A stretch of 64,000 bases of DNA. It comes from Bacillus norwichensis. GTDB taxonomy: Bacteria > Bacillota > Bacilli > Bacillales > Bacillaceae_C. Shown in pieces: positions 1-8,104 of this stretch (its first letter is position 1; each line of letters opens with the position of its first letter). The DNA is taken from NCBI RefSeq assembly GCF_014836955.1, contig NZ_JACSPV010000019.1, forward strand, positions 1 through 64,000, given 5' to 3'. Under the pieces are notes generated by a model, which searched no databases, was not told where the DNA came from, and saw only the letters and a program-made list of their open reading frames with translations. The position numbers were made by a program, and so were the translations under genes.

Positions 1-215
1 GGATTGTACGGACGGAGCAACACAGAAAAGTCTCGAATATGCTGGGGGCCGAACCGTTGACCTGTCCGGTTGGATGCCGCCGTGTCAAAAGGAACACCAA
101 GCACAGCGAAGTCAATATCATCAGTTGTTCTGACCTGTTCCAATCTCATAAAAGTCCTATTGCCCACAAAGCGTGGAGATTGGGATGAGTCTATCGGTCT
201 ATACTTTGGCATCAT
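1..215 (-). CDS. Agmatinase/guanidinobutyrase-family ureohydrolase, N-terminal part only
   Basis: Only the first 71 codons are present; the gene runs off the left edge. The family uses a binuclear metal centre to hydrolyse guanidino compounds such as agmatine or guanidinobutyrate to urea and an amine. The visible part carries the family-typical stretch GVPFDTAASNRTGQRFGP (residues 40-57); the metal-binding His/Asp motifs lie outside, so the substrate cannot be judged. Two adjacent ATG codons (215 and 212) follow an AAGGAGGG ribosome binding site. It is the most distal visible gene of the leftward operon that starts near 4325, 70 bases after the alcohol dehydrogenase. Confidence 0.85.
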   Translation of the reverse strand, partial: MMPKYRPIDSSQSPRFVGNRTFMRLEQVRTTDDIDFAVLGVPFDTAASNRTGQRFGPQHIRDFSVLLRPYN

Positions 216-285
216 TAGAGCCCTCCTTGTAAAAAAATATGAAGTTAAGATTTTTTCTAACTTACGAGTCTTACCGATTTTGCTC

Positions 286-1440
286 TTATTCTTCAAATGC
301 CTCTTCTATAATTTCCAGGTACTCCTCTTCGGATATTTCTTTAGCATTGCTTTCATCCATTGGAGTTTCTTTTGCTACTTTGGCTAAATGTTTAAAGTCT
401 TCTGGAGACACTTTTTTTAATTCACTAAACTTTGGTAAGTTCAATTTTTCCCTCAATTTCATTATGAGGTTGAATCCTTCTAAAGCAGCCTCTTCTTCGG
501 ATGTAACATTTTTATCGGCTCCCAATAAATAAGCGATCTCAGCATGCCTGGACCAATCAGCTGTAATATTACGCCTAAATACAAAAGGTAAAAAGATACT
601 ATTTAAAACACCATGTGGTAAATCGTAATAACCGCCTATCGCTTCGGAAAGGCAGTGTACACTCCCTACATTAGAATTGTTAAAAGCAATTCCTGCCATC
701 ATGCTTGCATTTAACATCGCCTGACCGGCTTCCTGATTCTTTGAATCACTGACCAAGTCCTCAATATTTTCCTTAATCATGACGATAGCCTTATATGCCA
801 ACGCATCTGTCATCGGTGAAGCAAAACGGGACGTATAAGCTTCTATTGCATGTGTCAAGGCGTCCATTCCCGTACTTGCCGAAACAGAAGGCGGAAGGGT
901 TCTAATTAAATCAGAATCTAATAGCGCCATTCTTGGAGCTACCTTTGGATCAACAATTCCCATCTTAAAGTTCCTTGCTGTATCTGTGATAACTGCAATC
1001 CATGTTACTTCACTACCGGTACCTACTGTAGTAGGAATACAAATTAAAGGAGTGATATTTCGTTCAAGCGTAAAATCGCCTTCCCAATCCTTTATGCTGC
1101 CTTCATGAGTCAGTAAAACACCTACTCCCTTAGCAAAATCCATTACACTGCCACCACCAACAGCAATAAGACCATCAACGGAATCCTCCCGCGCACGCTT
1201 GGCGACAGTCTCAACTTCTGTATTTTTTGGATTCGGATTGACATGGTCAAAAACGGTGATGTTTAAACCTTCCTGTTTTAAACTCTCGTAAATTCCATCC
1301 AACAGACCGGCATTAACAATTGCTTGATCTGTCACAATCAGTACATTCTTTGCACCATATTCTTTTAAATAAAATCCGGACTTCTTAGCTACACCCGGCT
1401 CAGATAATACGTTTGTTTGCATCGTAAATTGAAAGTTCAT
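286..1440 (-). CDS. Iron-containing alcohol dehydrogenase
   Basis: A 384-residue group III (iron-dependent) NAD(P)-linked alcohol dehydrogenase, full length for the family. Visible motifs are the nucleotide-binding GGGS (95-98), GTGSEV (140-145) and the metal ligands D193, H197 (in DALTHAIEAY), H262 and H276 (in LPHGVLN). It would interconvert an alcohol and an aldehyde in the cytoplasm. Its place between a cyclase-family hydrolase and an agmatinase-like gene suggests that it handles an aldehyde or alcohol released in the same catabolic pathway; the substrate is unknown. The start follows AAAGGAGC. Probably co-transcribed from the sigma-54 promoter upstream of the NCS1 permease. Confidence 0.9.
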   Translation of the reverse strand: MNFQFTMQTNVLSEPGVAKKSGFYLKEYGAKNVLIVTDQAIVNAGLLDGIYESLKQEGLNITVFDHVNPNPKNTEVETVAKRAREDSVDGLIAVGGGSVMDFAKGVGVLLTHEGSIKDWEGDFTLERNITPLICIPTTVGTGSEVTWIAVITDTARNFKMGIVDPKVAPRMALLDSDLIRTLPPSVSASTGMDALTHAIEAYTSRFASPMTDALAYKAIVMIKENIEDLVSDSKNQEAGQAMLNASMMAGIAFNNSNVGSVHCLSEAIGGYYDLPHGVLNSIFLPFVFRRNITADWSRHAEIAYLLGADKNVTSEEEAALEGFNLIMKLREKLNLPKFSELKKVSPEDFKHLAKVAKETPMDESNAKEISEEEYLEIIEEAFEE

Positions 1441-1461
1441 TTATATACAGCTCCTTTTATG

Positions 1462-2109
1462 TTAACAATCTATCGCAATGGCCCTCACAGGCGATCCATC
1501 TCCATGAGAAATTTTTAACGGGAGTGCGACAATCAGCGGATGATCAAAAGTGATCTGATCAAAGTTCGTAAAATTCTCTCCAATAATCCCATTCACCATT
1601 GTAATGGTCTCGTGCGCCAGAAAACTTTCTCCACTTGGCGGATCAATATTCAAGGCATCTATTAAAAAGGTGCGGACACCCAATTTCAGCATTTTGAGTA
1701 TGACTTCAATATCAACGTAAGGGTGATTGAAATATTCCTGTTCACCTAAATATCTTGTCCAACCAGTATGAATTAAAGCTATTTTTCCTGGTCCGAGTTT
1801 ATCGAAATATGGAGCAGCATCCTCAACTGTGATCGCCTCCCCACCTGTTTTATGGGTAGCGGGAATCAAAACTCCTTCGCCAATAAAACTTTCCAAAGGA
1901 AGCTGGTCAATACTCTTACCTTCTTTCCTGAAATGAAAAGGAGCGTCCACATGTGTTCCAGTATGTGAACCTATATCCAAATAAGAAGTATTATAGCCAT
2001 GTTTTTCAATCGTGGTTGCTGCCCGGATATTTGGTCTCGGATCCCCTGGGAAGATTGGAAGATCATTTTCCAATGACAAGGTTAAGTCCACGATCTTTTT
2101 AATATTCAT
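1462..2109 (-). CDS. Cyclase-family metal-dependent hydrolase (kynurenine formamidase-like)
   Basis: A 215-residue member of the cyclase/kynurenine formamidase family, close to the usual 205-220 residues. The signature metal-binding motif HTGTHVDAPFHF is at residues 49-60. Characterised relatives hydrolyse N-formylkynurenine or isatin; the substrate here is not evident. The ATG at 2109 is chosen because a GGAAGGGA site precedes it; the frame is open for nine more codons, but these lie inside the upstream nitrilase gene. It overlaps that gene by 11 bases, indicating translational coupling. An alternative reading is a hydrolase opening a ring of the compound taken up by the operon's permease. 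Confidence 0.85.
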   Translation of the reverse strand: MNIKKIVDLTLSLENDLPIFPGDPRPNIRAATTIEKHGYNTSYLDIGSHTGTHVDAPFHFRKEGKSIDQLPLESFIGEGVLIPATHKTGGEAITVEDAAPYFDKLGPGKIALIHTGWTRYLGEQEYFNHPYVDIEVILKMLKLGVRTFLIDALNIDPPSGESFLAHETITMVNGIIGENFTNFDQITFDHPLIVALPLKISHGDGSPVRAIAIDC

Positions 2110-2917
2110 CGCGTTTTCCCTTCCATTGAATCTCATATAAATCTATCCGTTCATCGGAACGCATCGAATAAAATTTTTCTTTAAGCTCCTGCCTTTTGGC
2201 GATATCTATCTCCGCAGTAACAACGCTGCCCTCCTCGGTCTGGCTTCCACTTATTCTTTCTCCATCCGGACCATAAACAGCAGACCTTCCAAAAAATTGA
2301 ATATCCTCGTCCTCACCGGTATAGTTGCACGTAGCCAAATAAACTGTATTATCCATTGCCCTTGCCGCCGCCATTCGGCAGTAAGAACCTTCATAAGGCC
2401 TCTCCCATGCACTTGGTGCGAGAATGATGTCCGCCCCTTGTTGTTCAAGCAAACGTGCAAGCTCTGGAAAGGCCATATCCCAACAGATCATAAAGCCGAA
2501 ATTCCCCAGCTCAGTTCTTACGGTAACAAGCTTGTTACCCGCTGAAAAAAGATGTTTTTCCAAAGGCGTAAGGTGCATTTTTTGATAAGTTGCCAAAAGA
2601 TCACCTTCAGGACTAATAAAATTCATGGAATTAAATAGTTTGTCATCCTTTTTTTCAATAAAGCCGTAACCAATGTATAGTTCAAACTTTTTCGCTAAAC
2701 CTGATACGAATCGAAAAGAAGGGCCGTCTGCAGACTCAGCTTTGTTTCTCACGTGCTCTTCCGAAAATATATAACCGGAAACTGCCGCTTCCGGAAACAA
2801 AATTAGCTTTGTTTCCGGATGCTTTTGCACGCAGTCCATAATATGTGACTCCATTAAAGTTAAATTTTCTCCGTAGTTGAAATCATCCTGTACTACAGCT
2901 AGTTTCCATTTCTTCAT
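2099..2917 (-). CDS. Carbon-nitrogen hydrolase (nitrilase superfamily amidase)
   Basis: A 272-residue cytoplasmic amidase of the nitrilase superfamily with the complete Glu-Lys-Cys triad: E43 in FPEAAVSGY, K113 in YQKMHL and C145 in MICWDMAFPE. Family members hydrolyse omega-amides, N-carbamoyl amino acids, ureidopropionate or nitriles. Being directly downstream of an NCS1 permease (four-base overlap ATGA) fits an amide or carbamoyl compound entering through that permease. The precise reaction cannot be read from sequence. The gene overlaps the cyclase-family gene at its 3' end, so permease, amidase and cyclase are tightly coupled. Confidence 0.9.
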   Translation of the reverse strand: MKKWKLAVVQDDFNYGENLTLMESHIMDCVQKHPETKLILFPEAAVSGYIFSEEHVRNKAESADGPSFRFVSGLAKKFELYIGYGFIEKKDDKLFNSMNFISPEGDLLATYQKMHLTPLEKHLFSAGNKLVTVRTELGNFGFMICWDMAFPELARLLEQQGADIILAPSAWERPYEGSYCRMAAARAMDNTVYLATCNYTGEDEDIQFFGRSAVYGPDGERISGSQTEEGSVVTAEIDIAKRQELKEKFYSMRSDERIDLYEIQWKGKRDEY

Positions 2918-4272
2918 ACCGCTTTTTTACCTTTCAGATTTTCTATTGAACTTGAACGCATCACTTTTGTCAGTACAACATAAAGAATTCCAGATACAAA
3001 GAATGTCAGAACCGTCGAACCAATTGCCAGTGGACTTACATACGTGAAGAAGAGAGCAAAAGCAGCACTCAATACATAGGCAACATATGCTGCCGGATGA
3101 ACACCTTTTACATAGCGATATAAGCCCTTAGTATTAAAAGCAATATCTTCTGCGTCATAGTTTCTCTTTTTTACGATATAATAGTCTGCCAAAACAATGG
3201 CGAAAATAGGAATATATAATGTTGCGATAAAAAGGACAAAATCAAAGAAATGTGTCATCAATCTCTCTTTGAGCAGTGCACCAGCTACTGTAATGACGCC
3301 TAGTACAATGGCCGTCTTCCAAAAGGACGTTTTTGGAAACACGTTCAAAAATGACATATTGGCGCTATAAAGGGCCATCGCATTCGTTGAGACGACAGAT
3401 AGGAACACCACAATTGCAGCAATTAACCCGAATCCATGAGCCGCAAGCAATACCACTGGATCATACGTCTGCTCCATTCCAAGCACTAAGCTGAAACCAC
3501 CCACAGCTGCACCGAGACCAAATGCTACCATTGAGGCCAGTACATACCCTATATAAGTGGCAATCATTCCGCTTGTTTCCGACTTAGCACTTCGGTTGTA
3601 ATCGCAAACAGAAGACATCCAGGAAAAAGCGGTTGCAATAACGATATCAAAAGCAATGATGAATGTTGTTTCAGGGTTTTCAGATAACTGAAGTTGAATC
3701 AGAGCATGGACATCATATGCCGTAAATAATTTATAAAAGACCATAAATGACAATATGAGCATGGCTGTTGAAATAAAGCGCTGTGCTGTATCAATTCCGC
3801 GTATACCATAGATTGTAATTAGCACAACTATAGCCTGCGTTAAAATAGTAAATAAATTAATATTGCTGTACCCTGTTAAAAATTGAACAGCATAATCAAA
3901 GCTCAAGCCTGCCATATATGCTTGAATCCAGCTCCAGCCGACAAGTATGATCGTATTGGCAGCTGCCGGCAGAAGGGAACCTTTCTGACCAAAGGCTGCT
4001 CTTGTGATAACCATCGTCGGCAGGCCAGTATTTGTACCGACCCTTCCCATCAGCGCAATTGGGATAGCTCCAATGGCTGACCCTAAAAAAATAACCTTTA
4101 GTGCATCCAAAAAGGATATGTCGGGCAGCAACAACATCCCAGTTAATATAGTCGTAATCACAAAGTTAGCTGCTACCCAAATTGAAAAAATACCAAAAAA
4201 TCCTACTGTTCGCTGCTGCATTGACAGCGGGCGGATATTATCATTTCCCAACGCGGCCTGCAAACGAGCCAT
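2914..4272 (-). CDS. NCS1-family nucleobase/hydantoin/allantoin-type permease
   Basis: A 452-residue integral membrane protein with about twelve hydrophobic segments, of the nucleobase:cation symporter-1 family (CodB, allantoin, hydantoin and thiamine transporters). Family hallmarks include the early GTNTGLPTMVITRAAFG segment and the paired helix after WSWIQAY. It would import a nitrogenous ring compound with H+ or Na+. Of two nearby ATG codons the second (4272) is preferred: AAGGGGG lies 7 bases upstream of it but is almost adjacent to the first (4278). It is first in the operon, about 50 bases downstream of the predicted sigma-54 start point. Confidence 0.88.
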   Translation of the reverse strand: MARLQAALGNDNIRPLSMQQRTVGFFGIFSIWVAANFVITTILTGMLLLPDISFLDALKVIFLGSAIGAIPIALMGRVGTNTGLPTMVITRAAFGQKGSLLPAAANTIILVGWSWIQAYMAGLSFDYAVQFLTGYSNINLFTILTQAIVVLITIYGIRGIDTAQRFISTAMLILSFMVFYKLFTAYDVHALIQLQLSENPETTFIIAFDIVIATAFSWMSSVCDYNRSAKSETSGMIATYIGYVLASMVAFGLGAAVGGFSLVLGMEQTYDPVVLLAAHGFGLIAAIVVFLSVVSTNAMALYSANMSFLNVFPKTSFWKTAIVLGVITVAGALLKERLMTHFFDFVLFIATLYIPIFAIVLADYYIVKKRNYDAEDIAFNTKGLYRYVKGVHPAAYVAYVLSAAFALFFTYVSPLAIGSTVLTFFVSGILYVVLTKVMRSSSIENLKGKKAV

Positions 4273-4334
4273 CTTCATTCCCCCTTTTATTTACCTGAAT
4301 ATATTTTTTTCTGCCTTCCTTTCTAACTAAATAT

Positions 4335-4351
4335 CGCAAAAAACGTGCCAA
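4335..4351 (-). promoter_or_regulatory. Sigma-54 (SigL) promoter of the permease-amidase operon
   Basis: On the minus strand TTGGCACG, four Ts and TTGCG match the sigma-54 consensus (TTGGCACG-N4-TTGCW) at 12 of 13 fixed positions, with the required 10 bases between the GG and GC dinucleotides. The expected start point is near 4325, about 50 bases before the permease start. Sigma-54 promoters need an upstream enhancer-binding protein; a candidate binding palindrome lies about 110 bases upstream. Confidence 0.8.
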
Positions 4352-4434
4352 CAAAAACAATTGGTTAGATGGCGTTTACATTCTCTTTTGATTCGTTTTT
4401 GGATTAAAACAGATATTATCGATGCATCAATGTA

Positions 4435-4458
4435 TTTTAATTTAAATTTGAATTAAAC
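4435..4458. promoter_or_regulatory. Candidate enhancer/operator palindrome, copy 1
   Basis: An AT-rich inverted repeat (arms TTTAATT and AATTAAA) about 110 bp upstream of the predicted sigma-54 start point. It matches the palindrome centred at 6874 at 21 of 24 positions. The distance and the pairing with a second sigma-54 promoter suggest an upstream activator site for an enhancer-binding protein. The assignment is inference. Confidence 0.55.
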
Positions 4459-4789
4459 ATATTCATTTATTTTCATATTCATTGAGGCATAAATCATGTT
4501 GTTCACCAACAATTAATCCGGACTAGCTATCTTGATTTCCAGCAAGTTCTCCTTAGTGTCCCATCTTCCTATGTTTTTCAGTAAAAATCTTTTATACGGT
4601 GACCAGACTAAGCCTAGCCAACCGAGATAAAGGACAAAGCTCGACTTACAGAAGCACCTAGTTAAATTGCGAATTTCATGCTGAAAATACGCAAACCAAA
4701 TGCGCCTTGACGTATTTGCGCCCCCACTGAGCTAAGATGCTAATGCCACTTACAGAAGTGAACTTTTCGAATACAGGAGCAAATGAAGC
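4459..4789. other. Intergenic region without a recognised gene
   Basis: No convincing reading frame, RNA or terminator seen. The word ACTTACAGAAG occurs twice (near 4645 and 4749) and a partly inverted TACGCAAA/TATTTGCGC pair lies near 4690-4725; neither has an assigned role. Confidence 0.4.
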
Positions 4790-6205
4790 TTATGAAGCAC
4801 TTTTTTGTTTTTTATTGCTTCCATAATAACCGCCCAACCCTTTTGGAATAACAAAAAATTTTGTAATTAAGTAATATAGGATGCCCGCTAAAAGCATAGC
4901 CGGCAATGTAGCCGAAGCATAATCAAAGAATGCTGACCCTTCAAGACTAATCGGATCAAGTATTAAAAAGTATATGAACACCGAAACAGCAACTGATACG
5001 ACAGGGGTAATATTATAACCTCGAACAAATTCATAAGGCTTTTCAGGTGTATCGATATAAAGCTCTCTCATGTTTACATGCTGTTTTCGTAAAATATAGT
5101 AATCCACAAACATAATAGCTGATAATGGCCCAAAGACCGTTCCACATGCTGCTAAAAACAGGCTAAAGTTCCCATAGATTGCGTCAGGGAAGAATACAAA
5201 CACAGCAGTGCAGGCTAAAAATATCAATGTTAGTTTTTCCCACTTCATTACTCTAAAAAACTTTATCTGCTTTAAAGCTAAACAAGTAGAATAGACAAGT
5301 GATGTCATAGAGGTAACATTGGCAAAAGCAATAAAAACTAAAGCGATCAAACCGAGTATCGGTCCACCTATCGGAATCATCCATGCTGTTGGATCGCTAT
5401 CCCCGATGGCGAGTCCAGCTAAGAGTCCAATCATCGTTCCCAAAACCGCACAAATATTAATCCCTACCATATTTGGCCATAAGGAAGCACGCTCAGATTT
5501 TGTTAAACGTGCCAACCCTCCCATGATCGGCCACCAGGAAAACCCTGAACCAAGGCCCAATTCAAACGCAACTATATAGTTGTGTAAATCGCTTGAAAAG
5601 GGGCTTATTGGCTGCAACGCTAACATTTCACTAAAACTGTATTGCTGAGACAGCATGTAAAACATCACAATTAACATAGTGACTAACAATGGGGCGACAA
5701 TACGATTCAACCAATTGATGGAATTTGAACCCCTTGAAACAATTGCCCAGCTTATCACTATTGCTAAAAGAGCAAAAATGATGACAACTTTGTTAGAGAC
5801 TGGCGGTGTATTCGTGACGGCACCATATACATTACTGCTTGCCTTTCCGAACATGACAGCCAACGTTGCCACCCATCCAAATTCTACAATTACCATTAAT
5901 ATAACTGGAATCTTGGTTCCTTTTTTTCCAAATACACTTCGTAAAAATACATACTGATCAATTCCGTACCTGCTTGACGGTATCGCGTTTGATAAAGCAA
6001 CAAAAAGAACAGAAATCGTGTTTCCTGCTAATGTAACAATAAACCCCATTTTCAGACCAACGAAAAGTGACAACGTACCTCCAATTAAAAAGCTCCATGT
6101 TGCAATAGCAAGTCCAATATTTACCATTGAAAAGTCAAAGCTGCCCCAAGTTCTCTCTTTGGGAAGAAGAGGCAGAAGATCGCTTTGTCCATTAGATTTC
6201 CCCAA
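4790..6205 (-). CDS. Second NCS1-family permease (cytosine permease-like)
   Basis: A 471-residue polytopic membrane protein of the NCS1 family, from a different branch than the permease at 2914-4272 (closer to CodB/cytosine permease in layout, with the conserved SSRYGIDQYVFLRSVFG segment near residue 75). It starts with TTG at 6205, preceded by AGAGGTG eight bases upstream. The 56-residue membrane peptide gene ends 33 bases before it and they look co-transcribed from the sigma-54 promoter at 6751-6767. Substrate unknown; shared regulation with the neighbouring operon suggests related substrates. Confidence 0.85.
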   Translation of the reverse strand: MGKSNGQSDLLPLLPKERTWGSFDFSMVNIGLAIATWSFLIGGTLSLFVGLKMGFIVTLAGNTISVLFVALSNAIPSSRYGIDQYVFLRSVFGKKGTKIPVILMVIVEFGWVATLAVMFGKASSNVYGAVTNTPPVSNKVVIIFALLAIVISWAIVSRGSNSINWLNRIVAPLLVTMLIVMFYMLSQQYSFSEMLALQPISPFSSDLHNYIVAFELGLGSGFSWWPIMGGLARLTKSERASLWPNMVGINICAVLGTMIGLLAGLAIGDSDPTAWMIPIGGPILGLIALVFIAFANVTSMTSLVYSTCLALKQIKFFRVMKWEKLTLIFLACTAVFVFFPDAIYGNFSLFLAACGTVFGPLSAIMFVDYYILRKQHVNMRELYIDTPEKPYEFVRGYNITPVVSVAVSVFIYFLILDPISLEGSAFFDYASATLPAMLLAGILYYLITKFFVIPKGLGGYYGSNKKQKSAS

Positions 6206-6238
6206 TTTAAAACACCTCTTTCGTTATCAATAACTCCT

Positions 6239-6409
6239 TTATATCTGCCAACCGAGAAATAATAATACAATAGAAAAAATGCCAAAAATCCATATTAAAA
6301 CATAATCAATGCCCTTTAACCTTTTCTCAGGTGTATCTGAATCATTTATTATCTCGATTCTTCTTTCCAACTCTTCCACAAATTCTTGATCGAATTCAGA
6401 AGTGTTCAT
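6239..6409 (-). CDS. Small single-span membrane protein next to an NCS1 permease
   Basis: A 56-residue protein: acidic N-terminal half (FDQEFVEELERRIEII), then one hydrophobic helix (about residues 34-53) ending in GWQI. The ATG at 6409 is chosen because GGGGGAGA sits just upstream; an upstream in-frame ATG lacks a site. It directly precedes the permease gene. Small one-span proteins often accompany solute symporters, so an accessory or stabilising role is plausible; this is inference. No family recognised. Confidence 0.7.
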   Translation of the reverse strand: MNTSEFDQEFVEELERRIEIINDSDTPEKRLKGIDYVLIWIFGIFSIVLLFLGWQI

Positions 6410-6492
6410 CCTGTCTCCCCCCAACTCTAAATATTTCAAATGAAAGCACATTCAAACATGCAAAAATTCGGAAAAATATTATTTAATGGATT

Positions 6493-6591
6493 CTAATCCT
6501 TTAGTACCTTCAAGCTCATTTCAGTAATTAAAGCCTGATTTTGATAATCTTTAATACGAGAAACTAATTTGTAGTCTGGCATCGGTTTCAT
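6493..6591 (-). CDS. Possible 32-residue leader ORF in the long 5' UTR
   Basis: An ATG-started frame of 32 codons lies within the predicted 330-base leader between the sigma-54 promoter and the 56-residue membrane protein gene. The peptide is charged (starts MKPMPDYKLVSRIKDY) and matches nothing I recognise. The preceding AAAGAGA is only a fair ribosome binding site. It could be a leader peptide, the remnant of a lost gene, or chance. Confidence 0.25.
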   Translation of the reverse strand: MKPMPDYKLVSRIKDYQNQALITEMSLKVLKD

Positions 6592-6750
6592 TCTCTTTAG
6601 AAAAACCTTTCTTTTAAAATTGCAAGGATCTTAGTCAGCACATGACCTTTTCAATACATATAACATTCCTCCCAAAATGAAGCGTATACAAATCAGTCCA
6701 CTCATTCTTACAGCGTAGATAGTTCTTTATGCTTACTTTCCAATTTATAA

Positions 6751-6767
6751 TGCAAATAGCATGCCAA
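6751..6767 (-). promoter_or_regulatory. Sigma-54 (SigL) promoter of the second NCS1 permease unit
   Basis: The minus strand reads TTGGCATG, CTAT, TTGCA: one mismatch from the consensus -24 box, a perfect -12 box (TTGCA) and exact GG-to-GC spacing. The predicted start point is near 6740, giving a leader of about 330 bases before the first gene at 6409. Two copies of the shared palindrome lie 75-140 bases upstream, as expected for enhancer sites. Confidence 0.72.
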
Positions 6768-6817
6768 ATAAAATAGCCCTTCACTAACCCTTATGTTGAC
6801 ATATGTCGAAAAAGGGC

Positions 6818-6832
6818 AATTCAAATATGAAT
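6818..6832. promoter_or_regulatory. Candidate enhancer site, copy 2 (inverted)
   Basis: The 15 bases AATTCAAATATGAAT are the exact reverse complement of the core of the palindrome at 6851-6898. It lies about 85 bp upstream of the predicted sigma-54 start point. Confidence 0.5.
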
Positions 6833-6850
6833 CCAAACTACAAAACTTGA

Positions 6851-6898
6851 TTTATTTTTGCATTTTAATTCATATTTGAATTAAAATGCAAAAATAAA
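6851..6898. promoter_or_regulatory. Perfect 22-bp-arm AT-rich palindrome (candidate enhancer site, copy 3)
   Basis: Two 22-bp arms are perfectly complementary around a 4-base centre (TATT at 6873-6876). The inner 24 bp (6863-6886) match the palindrome at 4435-4458 at 21 positions. It abuts the U-run of the rodA terminator, so it may also extend that structure, but the repeat of its core at two other places tied to sigma-54 promoters favours a protein-binding site. Confidence 0.6.
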
Positions 6899-6924
6899 GA
6901 GCGCCCCGCCTAAGCGAGCCGCCC
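6893..6924 (-). terminator. Terminator downstream of rodA
   Basis: On the minus strand an imperfect GC-rich stem (GCGGCTCGC / GCGGGGCGC with one mismatch and one wobble) begins just after the rodA stop and is followed by CTTTATTTTT. Confidence 0.6.
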
Positions 6925-6928
6925 TTAC

Positions 6929-8104
6929 TTAATCATTCGAAGAAAACATATACTTTTTAAAATGGTAACGGATAGACATGATGATCCCGATCGCCAGCAT
7001 ATTGGAGAGCAGCGAACTTCCACCATAGCTGATGAAAGGAAGCGGAATACCTGTAATCGGCAAAAGTCCTATGGTCATGCCGATATTTTGAAAAACGTGA
7101 AATGTAATCATCGAGATAACCCCAACACAAATATAGGAATAAAAAGGATTTTTCGTATCAAGACCGACTCTTGTAATCTGATAAATCAGCAGGAAAAAGA
7201 GACTGATGACGATGCTTCCACCTATAAAGCCGAACTCCTCTCCAAGCGTACTGAAGATAAAGTCCGAATGGCTTTCCGGCATGTATACTTCCCTGTTTCC
7301 AAATCCTTTTCCGCTTGTCATCCCCGAACCGATTGCCTGTAGTGATTTTACAAGCTGGAAACCTTCATTCGACTGATATGTATACGGGTCAAGCCAAGAA
7401 TAAATCCGTTTGAACTGATATGGTTTTACGCCAAAATACTTTAAATACTGCGGCATTTCAATCGCAATATAAAGAACCGTTCCCCCTAACAGAGTAACTC
7501 CTGAAAAAATAGGGACCAATAGTTTCCATGTGATTCCAGATACGAGAACCATTCCCAAGAAAATGGCCAAGAATACAAGAGAAGTTCCGAGGTCAGGTTG
7601 CTTTAAAATGAATAACACAGGCACCGCTATCGCAAACCCAAGCTTGAGCAATAGCCAAAAATCCGTTTTCGTCGTTTTATGGATAAACTTCACATGATGA
7701 TCAGTAGCAATTCTAGCCAACACCAATATCGTAAATACTTTCATGAATTCCGATGGCTGAATAGCTCCAACTTTAGGTATGAAAAACCAACTTTGTGCGC
7801 CGTTTACCTTTCTTGTAAAGTCAATATTATCCGGCGCAAGAAATAAAACAATCAGCATAAAAAGCCCTATTCCATATAAGTACCAGGAAATTTTTCTCAG
7901 TTGTTCCGAATCAAACTGCATAACAAAAACAGCCACAGCTGATCCGAGTGTATACCAAAATACCTGCTGAAAGACGAAGTTTTGTTTATACTGCCCCGTT
8001 GTCTGGGCGCTATAGATAATGACCAAGCTTGCGATCATCATCAGCATCAAAGTTAATATGATCCCGTAATCGATTTTGGGAATTTGTCTTCTCTGTGAGG
8101 TCAT
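6929..8104 (-). CDS. rodA: RodA/FtsW/SpoVE-family peptidoglycan glycosyltransferase
   Basis: A 391-residue membrane protein of the SEDS family, with about ten transmembrane helices. SEDS proteins polymerise lipid II into glycan strands together with a class B PBP; RodA serves the elongation complex. Visible motifs: QPSEFMK (about 117-123), KQPDLGTS (168-175), PESHSDFIFSTLGEEFG (275-291) and FISYGGSS (358-365). Length matches RodA (about 393 residues). It stands alone between the NCS1 region and an intergenic stretch. A good -10 (TATAAT, 8157-8152) lies about 50 bases upstream with a weak -35. A paralogous FtsW/SpoVE role is not excluded. Confidence 0.85.
   Translation of the reverse strand: MTSQRRQIPKIDYGIILTLMLMMIASLVIIYSAQTTGQYKQNFVFQQVFWYTLGSAVAVFVMQFDSEQLRKISWYLYGIGLFMLIVLFLAPDNIDFTRKVNGAQSWFFIPKVGAIQPSEFMKVFTILVLARIATDHHVKFIHKTTKTDFWLLLKLGFAIAVPVLFILKQPDLGTSLVFLAIFLGMVLVSGITWKLLVPIFSGVTLLGGTVLYIAIEMPQYLKYFGVKPYQFKRIYSWLDPYTYQSNEGFQLVKSLQAIGSGMTSGKGFGNREVYMPESHSDFIFSTLGEEFGFIGGSIVISLFFLLIYQITRVGLDTKNPFYSYICVGVISMITFHVFQNIGMTIGLLPITGIPLPFISYGGSSLLSNMLAIGIIMSIRYHFKKYMFSSND

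Noticed and set aside
70-532. Rightward ORFs at the left edge
   Set aside because: They are antisense to the agmatinase-like and alcohol dehydrogenase genes, whose translations are clearly conserved.
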